DNA of 64,000 bases from Flectobacillus sp. BAB-3569 (GCF_002270355.1 NZ_NJFZ01000022.1:156108-220107); one strand, 5' to 3'. Shown: positions 45,764 through 55,217, numbered from the stretch's first letter. Numbers and translations are program-made. Notes: generated by a model not told the origin, from the letters alone.

Positions 45764-46723
45764 TTATTTCATGTAATAATCAGCTTCATAAACTTTGGTT
45801 ATGCCTTCTTTCGTGAGGGTATAACTAAAGCCTTTTTGAATTGAATAAGCGCCATATTCTCCTTGTTTATTTACGGCTAAATAACCAATCTGGAATTCCT
45901 TGTAGTTATAACGTTTGACAATACGCATAATGGCTTCCTCACAAGCTTGTTGTGGCGTACGACCATTTCTCATCAATTCTACAATGAGGAATGAACCTAA
46001 GGTCTTGAGTACAAACTCTCCCAAGCCTGTAGCACAAGCGCCACCCACTTCATCGTCACAAAATACGGCTGCTCCAATTACTGGAGAGTCACCCACGCGA
46101 CCATGCATTTTGTATGCCATCCCGCTAGTGGTACAAGCGCCAGATACTTCACCCTTTTTGCCCAATGCCAAAAGTCCAATAGTATCGTGACGTTCAATAT
46201 TTACTTTTGGCTCGTATTTGGATTCTTTTTTCCATTTCAACCAAGCCTTTTTAGAACTTTCAGTCAATAAGTTTTGCTTTTTGAAGCCTTGCGAAAGAGC
46301 AAATTGTAAAGCGCCTGCTCCTGATAGCATTACGTGAGGCGTTTTTTCCATCACGGCACGAGCTACCGAAATAGGGTGCATAATGCCTTCCAGGAATGTT
46401 ACAGAACCAGCATTGCCCTTTTCGTCCATGATACAGGCATCTAGTGTAACGTGACCATCACGGTCAGGCAAGCCACCATAACCTACGGTAATTTCGTTAG
46501 GGTCTGCTTCTGGAATAAGCGCTCCTGCCTCTACAGCATCGAGAGCACGACCTGTTTTTTGAACCATCGCCCAAGCTGCTTCGTTAGCTTTGACATTGTT
46601 CCAAGTAGAGATAATAATTGGAAATTCAGCAGGAGCTGAATTTTGTGCTTGAGTCTGATTAGCTGCTAAGGCAGAAAGTCCAGCCAAAGCAGAGGTTTGT
46701 TGAATAAAGGTACGACGTTTCAT
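45764..46723 (-). CDS. Isoaspartyl peptidase/N4-(beta-N-acetylglucosaminyl)-L-asparaginase family
   Basis: 319 residues. A signal of Tat-like character (MKRRTFIQQTSALAGLSALA) leads an Ntn-hydrolase of the type-2 asparaginase family. Autoproteolysis yields an N-terminal Thr nucleophile, here Thr181 in IERHDTIGLLALG, followed by GACTTSGMAYKMHGRVGDSP (substrate loop). The related glycosylasparaginase cleaves GlcNAc-Asn bonds; which activity applies is unknown, but an export signal fits glycan-peptide scavenging. A nearby MITE sits just beyond its stop codon. Confidence 0.85.
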   Translation of the reverse strand: MKRRTFIQQTSALAGLSALAANQTQAQNSAPAEFPIIISTWNNVKANEAAWAMVQKTGRALDAVEAGALIPEADPNEITVGYGGLPDRDGHVTLDACIMDEKGNAGSVTFLEGIMHPISVARAVMEKTPHVMLSGAGALQFALSQGFKKQNLLTESSKKAWLKWKKESKYEPKVNIERHDTIGLLALGKKGEVSGACTTSGMAYKMHGRVGDSPVIGAAVFCDDEVGGACATGLGEFVLKTLGSFLIVELMRNGRTPQQACEEAIMRIVKRYNYKEFQIGYLAVNKQGEYGAYSIQKGFSYTLTKEGITKVYEADYYMK

Positions 46724-46818
46724 ATCTGAGAAATTGGATGTTTTAAAGTACGAGTGGAGGTATGTTCAGTTATTTAAATAAGTTGTTTCTCAATCACTAA
46801 AAACAAAACTCAAAAATG

Positions 46819-47556
46819 CTAAGCGGATTTGAATAGCGCTACGACCGCACGAATTTTTTCGACGTTTGAATACATTACACCATATTCGGGAACTTCCGAA
46901 AGTCCGCCCATCGCAATATCTTCTTTCCTAAACTCCATTTCCGAATCTCTAGTCGACTTGCCTGTGAAGTGTAAGGCATCAGCGCCTAATGCTGCTAGTT
47001 TTAAGGCATTTCGCACATTGACCCCACTACCAATCATAACGTCAATTCTTCCATTGGCTTGTTTAATTAAAGCTTTAAGGTTTTCTGCGCCTTCTTCTGC
47101 CAAGTTTTTTTGTCCTGAAGTTAAGATACGTTTACAACCTGCTTCAATAATATCTTCAAGTGCTTGCAGATAATCGGGAGTCATGTCGATAGCGCGATGA
47201 AAAGTAACAGGCAGAGGATGAGCTAATTCGACGAAAGCTTTGGTTTGTTCAACGTTGACACGACCATTTTTCTCTAAAATGCCAAGAACAAAACCGTCGG
47301 CTCCTAGTTGTTTAGCTACAAGCATATCTTGTTTCATCTGCTCTAGTTCAAGTGCAGAATAGCAAAAATCGCTACCACGTGGACGAATCATGACATGAAC
47401 TTCGATAGAAGTATGTTGTTTGGCTAGTTGAATAAGGCCTGCTGATGGAGTCGTGCCACCTTCGTAAGGCGAAGCACACAATTCGATACGATTAGCACCT
47501 CCTTGCTCGGCAGCGATACATGATTCGAGCGAGTAAGCGCAAATTTCAATTTTCAT
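46819..47556 (-). CDS. cutC: CutC family protein
   Basis: 245 residues; TIM-barrel of the CutC family from the first residues (MKIEICAYSLESCIAAEQGG, ANRIELCASPYEGGTTPSAG). The fold's conserved HRAIDMT and DVMIGSGVNVRN are present. CutC was linked to copper tolerance in E. coli; later work questions a direct copper role, so the function is unsettled. It is upstream of and on the same strand as the asparaginase (95 nt gap), perhaps co-transcribed. Confidence 0.88.
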   Translation of the reverse strand: MKIEICAYSLESCIAAEQGGANRIELCASPYEGGTTPSAGLIQLAKQHTSIEVHVMIRPRGSDFCYSALELEQMKQDMLVAKQLGADGFVLGILEKNGRVNVEQTKAFVELAHPLPVTFHRAIDMTPDYLQALEDIIEAGCKRILTSGQKNLAEEGAENLKALIKQANGRIDVMIGSGVNVRNALKLAALGADALHFTGKSTRDSEMEFRKEDIAMGGLSEVPEYGVMYSNVEKIRAVVALFKSA

Positions 47557-47708
47557 AAAATATTATCAGAAAAAAGGGATTTTTAAAATATATGTAAAGG
47601 TATCATTTCACGTGACTTTTGATGAGTCATTTAATAAAAATTTTTAATAAGTACTTAACAAGATTTTATTTAACGGTAAAAAATACCAAAGTTTCATGTT
47701 TGAATAGC

Positions 47709-48317
47709 TCAGATACGATAACCTAGGGTAAACATAATGCTGTAGCTAGGACTGGTTAGCTCAAGGGCAGAAGATTTGGCCGTAGGAGAGAGGTTGTACA
47801 TATAGCTTCCGACAAGTCCTAGTCTTACACTATGTAGGTCTTTGGTAATACCGAGTTCAGTTTTAAGACCTCCATACAAATTTTGAAAGTTATAACCTTG
47901 ATAATAACTTTTGAATTCTTTTTTTCCAGAAAGAATATTGGCAAATGGACCAAGTGAAATAAAAACGCTGGGGCTAATGGGTTTTTCTGTAGTAATCAAA
48001 TAGCGAAATTGAGTATTGATATGAATAAAACTTGTTTGTTCACAAGCTTGATCGAATCCTGTACCTATAAGGGTATCGTCTTGCTCATGTCCACCTACTT
48101 GTAGATAACCTATTTGAGAAGATACATAAAAATGCTTTTTCTGTAAATAATCAATCCCAAGGGCGGTGGCATAATTAGTATTTCTTTGAGTAAGAATATC
48201 GAGCTTGAGCTCATTTCGGAACGAACTAAACAGAACACCATTGTCGATTTTGATAAATTGAGCTTGGGCTACAGGTGAGAATAATAAGAATAGTGCGTAG
48301 TAAAGAAGCTTTTTCAT
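47709..48317 (-). CDS. Outer-membrane beta-barrel-like protein
   Basis: 202 residues from ATG 48317 (MKKLLYYALFLLFSPVAQAQ, cleaved signal); the open frame begins 81 nt upstream but that part is not protein-like. Strand-rich body with alternate hydrophobic pattern (HFYVSSQIGYLQVGG, KPISPSVFISLGPFAN, HSVRLGLVGSYMYNLS) and the terminal strand SYSIMFTLGYRI. Looks like an outer-membrane-beta-barrel domain protein; no close family recognised. Separated from cutC by about 150 bp. Confidence 0.65.
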   Translation of the reverse strand: MKKLLYYALFLLFSPVAQAQFIKIDNGVLFSSFRNELKLDILTQRNTNYATALGIDYLQKKHFYVSSQIGYLQVGGHEQDDTLIGTGFDQACEQTSFIHINTQFRYLITTEKPISPSVFISLGPFANILSGKKEFKSYYQGYNFQNLYGGLKTELGITKDLHSVRLGLVGSYMYNLSPTAKSSALELTSPSYSIMFTLGYRI

Positions 48318-48368
48318 GCTAGCGTGTTTCATAGAGTGAGAATAATTAACATAGTGTATACAATGGTA

Positions 48369-48376
48369 CAAATATA
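48369..48376 (-). promoter_or_regulatory. Candidate -7 element for the barrel gene
   Basis: TATATTTG on the minus strand, 52 nt before the chosen start. -33 element unclear. Confidence 0.4.
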
Positions 48377-48870
48377 GTTGTGACAGGACATCCTGCATGA
48401 CAACAATTTGAATTTTGTTTTTGTAAAAGCATCTTGATGATATTTTTATTGGGATATGAGTGGATATAGATTCATTATCAATTAGTTATCTATATCTTCG
48501 GGAAAAACCCAAAAAATAAAGGCACTTTTCGTAAAAAAACAGGGTTTTGAATATACTTTTTTATAGAAAAATTAGTTAATTACGCATGAGAAAATCAAAA
48601 TAGAGGTAATATTTGGGCTTTTTTGTAGAAATAGAGAAAAAAGGTAGGCAAATAACCCCATATTTATCATTTTGAAAATTTATTTGAATTATCTAAATAA
48701 TTACAAACCAGTAATGTTGGTAATTTCAAAAAACTTGTACTTTTGCAGTCCTATTAAATCAATCAAAAAATAGGGGTAAAATAAGCATTTATAAAAGACA
48801 TAATTGATTTATAGTCAGTAGATTGCTCTATTACCTTCGTTTAACCAGTAACCAAATTTAGAGAAAGAAT
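48377..48870. other. Divergent intergenic region, barrel gene / DUF2795 gene
   Basis: 494 bp, A/T-rich, without a gene; contains the well-formed promoter at 48717-48745. Confidence 0.5.
48717..48745 (+). promoter_or_regulatory. Bacteroidota promoter for the DUF2795 gene
   Basis: TTG (48717-48719), an 18-nt spacer, then TACTTTTG (48738-48745), a full match to the TTG-N(17-20)-TAnnTTTG consensus. Leader about 120 nt. Confidence 0.7.
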
Positions 48871-49092
48871 ATGTATTGGACACTAGAACTTGCATCTTAC
48901 TTAGAAGACGCTCCTTGGCCAGCAACAAAAGATGAATTAATTGACTATGCGATCCGTACAGGCTCGCCATTAGAAGTAGTCGAAAACTTACAAGAATTGG
49001 AAGATGATGGTCAACCTTACGAGAGTATCGAAGAAATCTGGCCAGATTATCCTACAAAAGACGACTTCTTCTTTAATGAAGACGAATATTAA
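48871..49092 (+). CDS. DUF2795 protein
   Basis: 73 residues, acidic, starting MYWTLELASYLEDAPWPATK, with a helix-turn pattern DELIDYAIRTGSPLEVVENL and the end DYPTKDDFFFNEDEY, all diagnostic of Bacteroidota DUF2795. Function unknown; short, soluble and highly conserved, with its own promoter and terminator. The strong promoter hints at high expression. Confidence 0.88.
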   Translation: MYWTLELASYLEDAPWPATKDELIDYAIRTGSPLEVVENLQELEDDGQPYESIEEIWPDYPTKDDFFFNEDEY

Positions 49093-49103
49093 TTAATCCC
49101 CAT

Positions 49104-49131
49104 AAAATGCCACCCCTAAGGTGGCATTTTT
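49104..49131 (+). terminator. Terminator after DUF2795 gene
   Basis: AAAATGCCACC / GGTGGCATTTT with a 5-nt loop and TTTTT tail. Confidence 0.85.
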
Positions 49132-49199
49132 GGTTGAGGTCCATTTGGTAGTCAGTAATGCTAAAAGCTATTACTCGATTGCTGTAAACTTTTAAAGCT

Positions 49200-50660
49200 A
49201 TGTCTCTTATTCTTTCTTCTTCTCTCGATACACAGGCACAAAGCCGCTTATATGTACTAAATCAAAGTGATAACTTATCCACACAGTTACACGCTATTGC
49301 CCAGTCTGAAGCATTTGACGCAGATATTTTAGCGAAGGAGTTTAAGGCTGATTTAAAAGAAACGTTTTCGTTTTATACCGCTCAAGCCCAAAAAGTATTT
49401 TTCTTAGGATTAGGAAAAAATGCTGACTCTGCACAAGTAATAAAGGCTTTACGCTATTTCTTTCATCACCAAAAAACAAGAATAGCTGCCAAAATAGATA
49501 TTATCGTTTCGTCTTTGAATCTTGAGCAACTCGAATGGGTTGCCAATGGCATTGTGTTGGGACAATACAATAGCAAGCTATACAAAACAGAAAGCGAAAC
49601 GCCTTCAGAGGTTTTTGGCGAAAATGGGCAGATTACTCTTGTTACAGGTGAATTATTCGGTGAAAATGCCCAAAATTTAGTCGATAAAGGTATTGCCACA
49701 GCCGAAACGCAGATGGAGATTTTTGATTTGATGAATGCTCCTGCCAACAAAAAAACACCGCGAGTCTTGTGTGATTGGGCTGTAGCTTCTGCGCAAAAAT
49801 TTGGTTATGTTGCCCATATCATCGACCGACCTGCTTTGGAGAAAGATGGTTTTGAGGCATTATTGGCGGTAGGTCAAGGAAGCGAGCATGACCCAGCGAT
49901 GATTGTAGTTGAATATCGTTTTCCTTTGCCACAAAAAACAATTGGTTTGGTAGGTAAGGGCGTAACTTTCGATACGGGCGGTATTTCTATCAAATCCTCA
50001 ACGAATATGCACCTTATGAAATCGGATATGGGAGGTGCTGCTGCTGTGTTGGGTACAGTAGAATTAGCAGCTAAACTAAAGCTACCAATACATATTATCG
50101 GTGTTGTGCCAACTTGTGAAAATGCAGTAGACGCCAAATCTTTTAAGCCGAGTGATGTTATTGGTTCGTATTTGGGAAAAACCATCGAAATCATTGATAC
50201 AGATGCCGAAGGGCGTGTGATTTTGGCAGATGGCTTGGGGTATATGGTCAAAAACTATAAAACTGATTATCTTATCGACTTGGCTACTTTGACAGGAAGT
50301 TGTATCTCAACATTGGGTTATCATGCGGCAGGACTATTTACCAATAATGACCAATTAGCTACTCGTTTAAGTAATGCTGGTTCGCATACAGGAGAGCGTT
50401 TGTGGAGATTACCTTTGTGGGATTTGTACAAAGAAGATATAGCTTCTGACATAGCTGATGTTAAAAATTATTCGGGAAAACCAATGGCTGGGGCTATTTC
50501 AGCAGCCAAGTTTTTAGAAGTATTTACCGAAAATCATACCAACTGGGCACACCTCGATATTGCAGGCACGGCCTTTGGCGATACCGAATTTGTTCCAAGT
50601 CGAGCGGGTACTGCTTTTGGTATTCGCTTGTTGATAGATTTTATTGAAGGAGTATTGTAG
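49200..50660 (+). CDS. pepA: Leucyl aminopeptidase (M17)
   Basis: 486 residues. N-terminal macro-like domain and C-terminal M17 catalytic domain. The dimetal site and catalytic residues are in GKGVTFDTGGISIKSS (Lys, Asp), MHLMKSDMGGAAAVLG (Asp), and the signature DTDAEGRVILADGLGY. Cytosolic broad-specificity aminopeptidase, also a DNA-binding regulator in E. coli. Slightly short N-terminal domain compared with E. coli PepA. It begins 69 nt after the DUF2795 terminator; its own promoter is not clear. Confidence 0.93.
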   Translation: MSLILSSSLDTQAQSRLYVLNQSDNLSTQLHAIAQSEAFDADILAKEFKADLKETFSFYTAQAQKVFFLGLGKNADSAQVIKALRYFFHHQKTRIAAKIDIIVSSLNLEQLEWVANGIVLGQYNSKLYKTESETPSEVFGENGQITLVTGELFGENAQNLVDKGIATAETQMEIFDLMNAPANKKTPRVLCDWAVASAQKFGYVAHIIDRPALEKDGFEALLAVGQGSEHDPAMIVVEYRFPLPQKTIGLVGKGVTFDTGGISIKSSTNMHLMKSDMGGAAAVLGTVELAAKLKLPIHIIGVVPTCENAVDAKSFKPSDVIGSYLGKTIEIIDTDAEGRVILADGLGYMVKNYKTDYLIDLATLTGSCISTLGYHAAGLFTNNDQLATRLSNAGSHTGERLWRLPLWDLYKEDIASDIADVKNYSGKPMAGAISAAKFLEVFTENHTNWAHLDIAGTAFGDTEFVPSRAGTAFGIRLLIDFIEGVL

Positions 50661-51183
50661 TAATCAGGCAACAGGCAAAGAGGCATAAGGCAAAGAGTGT
50701 TTAATAGTTTTGAAATACACCCATTGATAGCTGTTGATTAGGGTTGTACGAAGGATTCTAAAACTGCCTATTTCGGATATCGGATATGGGATTTCGGAAG
50801 TATAATCTTTTATGTTTTGTAAAAAATAAAGGTATTTTACTTTATTTCCGAATTCAGAAATCCCAAATCCGCAATTATTGGAAATCCTTCGTACAGCATT
50901 AGCTGTTGATCAACAATTCCACTTAGCGGGTGAATTTATTCACCCGTGACGAAAATGTTTCAATCAGATTACTTCTTACTTTGTCTTTATTGCCTAAATA
51001 TTTCCTTTCCATTTTACTTCCAATCCCATCTTTTTTGCTATATTTAAGAAAGGTATCAAAGGCTTTAATCAATAAAGTCGTATTGCAGCATCGCATTGAG
51101 ACTTTCTGCCCTTTTAGTTCTGGTATCTTCTTCTGGTGTACCTCTAAGACACTCTAACCAAAACCGATATAGCCCTTTACTTT
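50661..51183. other. Intergenic region with repeats and a MITE
   Basis: 523 bp. It begins with a fragment of repeat family 2 (AGGCAACAGGCAAAGAGG, 50665-50682), then MITE copy 2, then a hairpin GGGTGAATTTATTCACCC (50929-50946). No gene. Confidence 0.6.
50739..50901. mobile_element. MITE-like element copy 2 (163 bp) with 9-bp target duplication
   Basis: Left end TAGGGTTGTACGAAGGATT; right end (complement) TAATGCTGTACGAAGGATT. Flanked by perfect direct repeats GCTGTTGAT at 50730-50738 and 50902-50910. Interior is a diverged inverted match to copy 1, e.g. TATTTCGGATATCGGATATG. Confidence 0.88.
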
Positions 51184-52397
51184 ATGACAAAAGAATTAAC
51201 CTTTTTGTGTATCTCAACCTATTTCAAAGGCAATGAGTTTTTGCGTGCTTGTAAGCAAGCTGGGAATAGGGTTTTTTGTTGACTAATAAAAAACTAGAAC
51301 ATCGTCCGTGGGCACGCGAAGCCGTCGATGAGTTTTTTTATGTAGAAGAAAAACCAGATGGTAGTATCGATATTCAAGAAATTATTCTTGGTTTGGGCTA
51401 TGCGATGCGCTCCCGAAAAATAGACCGTATTGTTGCACTCGATGACTTTGATGTCGAAAAGGCTGCTCATTTGCGAGAGCATTTCCGTATTCCGGGTATG
51501 GGACAAACGACAGGGCGCTTGTTTAGAGACAAGCTGGCGATGCGAATGAAAGCAGAAGAAGCTGGAATCAACGTGCCGTTGTTTTCATCTTTATTCAACG
51601 ATAATGATGTGTTTGAATTTACTCAAAAAGTTCAATTTCCTTGTGTGGTCAAACCTCGCTCGGAAGCTTCGGCTACGGGGATTCGTAAAGTCCATAACTC
51701 AGAACAGTTGTGGGAGGTGGTCCATTATTTAGGCGAGCGCCGTTCTGAATATCTGGTCGAGCAGTTTCGCCCCGGTGATGTCTACCACGTAGATTCTTTG
51801 ACAGTGGGTGGTCAACCAATTTTTACACGTTGTAGTCGTTATTTGTCTACTCCGATGGAAGTAGCGCATGGCGGAGGTGTATTTCGCTCTATGACTGTGG
51901 AGGTTGGCTCGGAGGAGGATTTAGCTTTGAAAGAAATGAATGAGCAGGTATTGAAAGCCTTCGGAATGAAATTTAGTGCTAGTCACACCGAGTTTATTCG
52001 AGATCATGCTACAGGGAAATTTATCTTCTTAGAAACTGCCTCTAGAGTAGGAGGGGCACACTTGGCCGAAATGGTAGAGGCTGCTACAGGTATTAATCTA
52101 TGGCGCGAATGGGCCAATATCGAAACAGCTATGGCTCGTAATCTGGAATATACTTTACCCGAAGTACAAAATATGTACGCAGGTATCTTGATTTCCTTGA
52201 CGCGTCAACGATATACCGACCCCATGATTTTTGATGATACAGAGGTTTGTTGGCGTATGGACGAAGAGTTTCATGTAGGCGTAATTGTAAAGTCGGAATC
52301 GCAGGAACGTGTAAAAGAGCTTTTGGATAAATATGCACAAGTGGTATTTGATGGTTACCACGCGTCAGCACCAGTACCCGATAAGCCAACAAATTAA
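51184..52397 (+). CDS. ATP-grasp domain enzyme, N-terminus frame-broken
   Basis: About 404 residues if a T is added to the T6 run at 51272-51277. The start frame (ATG 51184) gives TKELTFLCISTYFKGNEFLR and hits TGA at 51283; the main frame begins at TTG 51276. Repaired junction: RVFLLTNKKLEHRPWAREA. The ATP-grasp core spans about residues 110-300: QTTGRLFRDKLAMRMKAEEA, PCVVKPRSEASATGIRKV, YLVEQFRPGDVYHVDS and HTEFIRDHATGKFIFLETAS (metal-binding E-x-N/T type). Like carbamoyl-phosphate or D-Ala-D-Ala ligase relatives; product unknown. Alone in its direction. Confidence 0.75.
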
Positions 52398-52472
52398 ATT
52401 AGCTCTCAGCATTCGGCTATCGGCATTCAGCATTAATTACTTTGCCGAAGGCCGAGAGCCGAATGCTCATAG

Positions 52473-53222
52473 CTACTTCATATATTTTTCCCAAAACCCA
52501 TGATCATATTTTTCCCAAGCATGACAGCCGAAGGGAAGTTGTTGGTTATTGAGCTGATAGCAGAGTTGGGGATGTTGTTCAAAACCAAATTGTAGCGCTT
52601 GTTGCCAATTGGGAAGTCTTAACAATGGTCTATACGGACGAAGCTGGATAAAGTGAAGCGAAAACAAACCATCTTCATTTGAAATCCACTCCTTTTTGAA
52701 AAACTTCAAAATCTCTAAGAAACGAATCATAGCTTTGACTCTTCTTAAAGAAAAACCCCCATTCATATAAATTCTACGGAATTGATGATAATTCCCTGGA
52801 AGTTTGTCTCCAATTTTCCAACGCTCGGGTTCGATATGTGGTGAGCCTACATAATCAAAGCCTGCATTACACCACTCAGTTAGTTGATCACTAAAAATAA
52901 AAGCATCCAACTGATAAATCAGCATATATTCGTAAGCCAAAAATGCTTCATAAAAATGGACAGTCGTTAGCAAAGCGTTATAGCCTTCTATGCCTTTGAA
53001 ATATTTATCCTCAAAATTTTGAAATTGAATAGCAGCATGAGATTGCTTCAAATGCTCCAAATCCAAAGATTCAGGTTTGATAATGACGATAGGATAATGC
53101 CCCAAAATTTTGATACATTGTTCAAAGGACTTTTGCTCAAACGGTGTCATCTCAGATTTATACATCGGTATCACCACCGCAACCTGATTTTTATGTGAAA
53201 TAGCTTTTATATGTTTGGACAT
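52473..53222 (-). CDS. DUF5672 family protein (glycosyltransferase-like)
   Basis: 249 residues from ATG 53222 (MSKHIKAISHKNQVAVVIPM; the frame is open 60 nt more). Contains VAVVIPMYKSEMTPFEQKSF at the start, EYMLIYQLDAFIFSD with the DxD-like QLDA, FDYVGSPHIEPERW, and YMNGGFSLRRVKAMIRFLEI with an NGGFSLR block, all typical of DUF5672. Fold resembles GT-A glycosyltransferases. It follows the GT2 gene (130 nt gap) on the same strand, suggesting a small cell-surface glycan unit. Confidence 0.85.
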   Translation of the reverse strand: MSKHIKAISHKNQVAVVIPMYKSEMTPFEQKSFEQCIKILGHYPIVIIKPESLDLEHLKQSHAAIQFQNFEDKYFKGIEGYNALLTTVHFYEAFLAYEYMLIYQLDAFIFSDQLTEWCNAGFDYVGSPHIEPERWKIGDKLPGNYHQFRRIYMNGGFSLRRVKAMIRFLEILKFFKKEWISNEDGLFSLHFIQLRPYRPLLRLPNWQQALQFGFEQHPQLCYQLNNQQLPFGCHAWEKYDHGFWEKYMK

Positions 53223-53352
53223 TGTGTTGCTGGTTAAGTTGATAAAATTAAAAGTGAACAGGCACAGAGTAAACAGGCACAAAGTGTAAAGTATGTGTTA
53301 TGTTTATAGGGTAAAACACTTTGTGCCTTAATGCCTTTTTTACATTGTCCCT

Positions 53353-54333
53353 TCATTCTATCATATCCCCCAATAAAGTTTTCCACCAATGTTTTTGAGG
53401 GTCGTAATATTTACCTGCCAAAAACTTGAATGCAATAGGGACTATTCTTAACAAACGATTTTCAGGTAATTCAAGTCTAAATTTGACAAAATCCCGATGT
53501 GATTCCAGCTTGGCAAATTGACTAGCAGGTACTTCTGGATAATGTTGTTTGAGCAAACCCAAGGTAGACTCCAAACGATGCAATTCCTCCTGAATAGGAA
53601 GTAGTTTTTCGGCTCTAGGTCTCGAAAAACGTTGTTTGAAGCTAACAGCTTCGCCACCACCGCCAAACCCAACTTGTTGAGCACTATGACGACGATACAA
53701 AATCAGTTCTTCATTAACAAAACCAATCTGATTTTTGAGTGCTAATGATATGGACATCCACGCATCATGAATCAAGTCTTTTACCGAAGTAGGAAAAGGT
53801 AGCATATTGTCCAAAGCACTTTTGCGTAGTGCCACTGTTGCTCCCGTTACCACATATCCTTTATACAAAATCTGAGCAGCGCCACCTGCTTGCCAGATTT
53901 TTTGCATAGTATCATCAAACATTACTTCCTGCCAGATATGTCCTTCTATGCGCTCCGATTTTTCATCCATCATACCAGCGTTGCTGAATACCATTTGTTG
54001 TTGGGGATTTTTTTCGAGATAACCCACTAATTTTTCAACCTTTTCAGGCATCCAAAAGTCATCTTGGTCGCATAAGAAAATAATATCGCCTTGACATAAT
54101 TGAAGGCATTTCTCAAAGTTTTTGGTTGAGCCTAATTGTGAATCATTTCTGTTGAAATATATAGGAAAAGGAGCTTTGTCTTGAAAAGCTTTGACAATAT
54201 CAGCAGTTGCGTCGGAAGAGCGGTCGTCGCAAATTACGATTTCATTGACCGAGCGAGTTTGGTTCAGAATACTTTCTAATTGTTCACCTAGATATTTGGC
54301 ACCATTGTAGGTGCAAAGCGCTACTGAAATCAT
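53353..54333 (-). CDS. Glycosyltransferase family 2
   Basis: 326 residues of GT-A family 2. SVALCTYNGAKYLGEQLESI at the start, then NEIVICDDRSSDATADIVKA and DIIFLCDQDDFWMPEKVEKL with the DxD metal motif DQDD. C-terminal NAGMMDEKSERIEGHIWQE and ALKNQIGFVNEELILYRRH complete the pattern of rhamnosyl-transferase-like GT2 proteins. Cytosolic, probably adds a sugar to a surface polymer. Upstream is a minus-strand TATATTTG promoter (54433-54440). Confidence 0.9.
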   Translation of the reverse strand: MISVALCTYNGAKYLGEQLESILNQTRSVNEIVICDDRSSDATADIVKAFQDKAPFPIYFNRNDSQLGSTKNFEKCLQLCQGDIIFLCDQDDFWMPEKVEKLVGYLEKNPQQQMVFSNAGMMDEKSERIEGHIWQEVMFDDTMQKIWQAGGAAQILYKGYVVTGATVALRKSALDNMLPFPTSVKDLIHDAWMSISLALKNQIGFVNEELILYRRHSAQQVGFGGGGEAVSFKQRFSRPRAEKLLPIQEELHRLESTLGLLKQHYPEVPASQFAKLESHRDFVKFRLELPENRLLRIVPIAFKFLAGKYYDPQKHWWKTLLGDMIE

Positions 54334-54432
54334 CGAGATTGGTTGGTATATGAGATTTTATAACCCTTTCTGTAAATTCTTGAAAAACTTAGCTTTAGGA
54401 GTTATAAGCATAAAAAAATCTGCAAAAACACA

Positions 54433-54440
54433 CAAATATA
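54433..54440 (-). promoter_or_regulatory. Candidate -7 element for the GT2/DUF5672 unit
   Basis: TATATTTG on the minus strand, 100 nt before the GT2 start. Confidence 0.4.
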
Positions 54441-54543
54441 GAGGTTTTTGCAGATTCGATACTAAGAGGTATAGGTACAAAGCGCTGATAAAATGGATGA
54501 AATACCAAAAGTATTTTATCTACACCATATTTTACTAGGCAAA

Positions 54544-55098
54544 TTATTTGATTGTCACATTGAATTGTGCATCAAAATCTGTGCTTCCTTTAGCTGTACC
54601 ATCTTTGATTGGAACACCGTTTTGTGGTGGTTGGTGATACAAAACAACTCTTAATGTGCCTGTTCCTGCATTCGTAGTCACAGCCGAAGCTTTTAAGCCC
54701 ACTTCCAGATTTCTATTGTCTTTATCGGTACGAGTAATGGTCAACAAATTGCTTGGCGTTGGCGTGTACACAAATAAGTGTTCGAAATTTTCCTCCTCAA
54801 TTTCTGTTGTAATATCCTCCGCTGGACTCTTACTTTCGTCCAACACTTGTACGGTTACATTGTAAGTTTTGTAGGCATCTAGGCTGATGTTATCTACTAC
54901 AGGAGCATTTCCTCCAATTCCATCCAAATCTTTGAACGCAAAGGTTTTTGTAACTCCATCGGCCGTAAAATTGAGCTTTAGAGTAGTAAGGTTTTCACTA
55001 TCCTGTACAGGATCTGGCTCGTCTTTTTTACAACTACTAACAGTAACGACAGCAAGGGCTAAAGCCAAAATTGTGAGGGATTTACGTAAGTTTTTCAT
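54544..55098 (-). CDS. Lipoprotein of a putative zinc-responsive divergon
   Basis: 184 residues from ATG 55098 (MKNLRKSLTILALALAVVTV, lipobox VSSC); the longer frame begins upstream of the predicted transcript start and is rejected. The mature part is acidic near the N-terminus (CKKDEPDPVQDSENL), then two or three beta-sandwich-like stretches (TLKLNFTADGVTKTFAFKDL, YNVTVQVLDESKSPAEDI) and a C-terminal strand VVLYHQPP. No catalytic motif. Transcribed from the triple-operator promoter opposite a MerC-like/COG0523 pair. By context a metal-limitation surface lipoprotein, perhaps binding zinc or partnering a TonB receptor; this is inference. Confidence 0.7.
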   Translation of the reverse strand: MKNLRKSLTILALALAVVTVSSCKKDEPDPVQDSENLTTLKLNFTADGVTKTFAFKDLDGIGGNAPVVDNISLDAYKTYNVTVQVLDESKSPAEDITTEIEEENFEHLFVYTPTPSNLLTITRTDKDNRNLEVGLKASAVTTNAGTGTLRVVLYHQPPQNGVPIKDGTAKGSTDFDAQFNVTIK

Positions 55099-55202
55099 AA
55101 ATGATTGTATTAAAAAAAGGACTACCAATGTCAGTTGGGGTAAATGGTAATTTGAGAGTGTCTGACAAAGTGTTTTTATTGATTTTTGTTTAGTTAAATT
55201 AA

Positions 55203-55217
55203 TGCAATGGTGTTGCA
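55203..55217. promoter_or_regulatory. Operator 1 of the divergent metal-type promoter
   Basis: TGCAATGGTGTTGCA, a 15-bp 7-1-7 palindrome. Overlaps by 2 bp the minus-strand -7 element TATATTTG (55223-55216) and is centred near the predicted start of the lipoprotein transcript. Confidence 0.75.

Noticed and set aside
45576..45776. Open frame of 66 codons
   Set aside because: Lies almost wholly inside MITE copy 1 and its flank; non-coding repeat.
50930..51157. Open frame of 75 codons between MITE copy 2 and the ATP-grasp gene
   Set aside because: Starts in a hairpin and has low-complexity composition without a recognisable fold.
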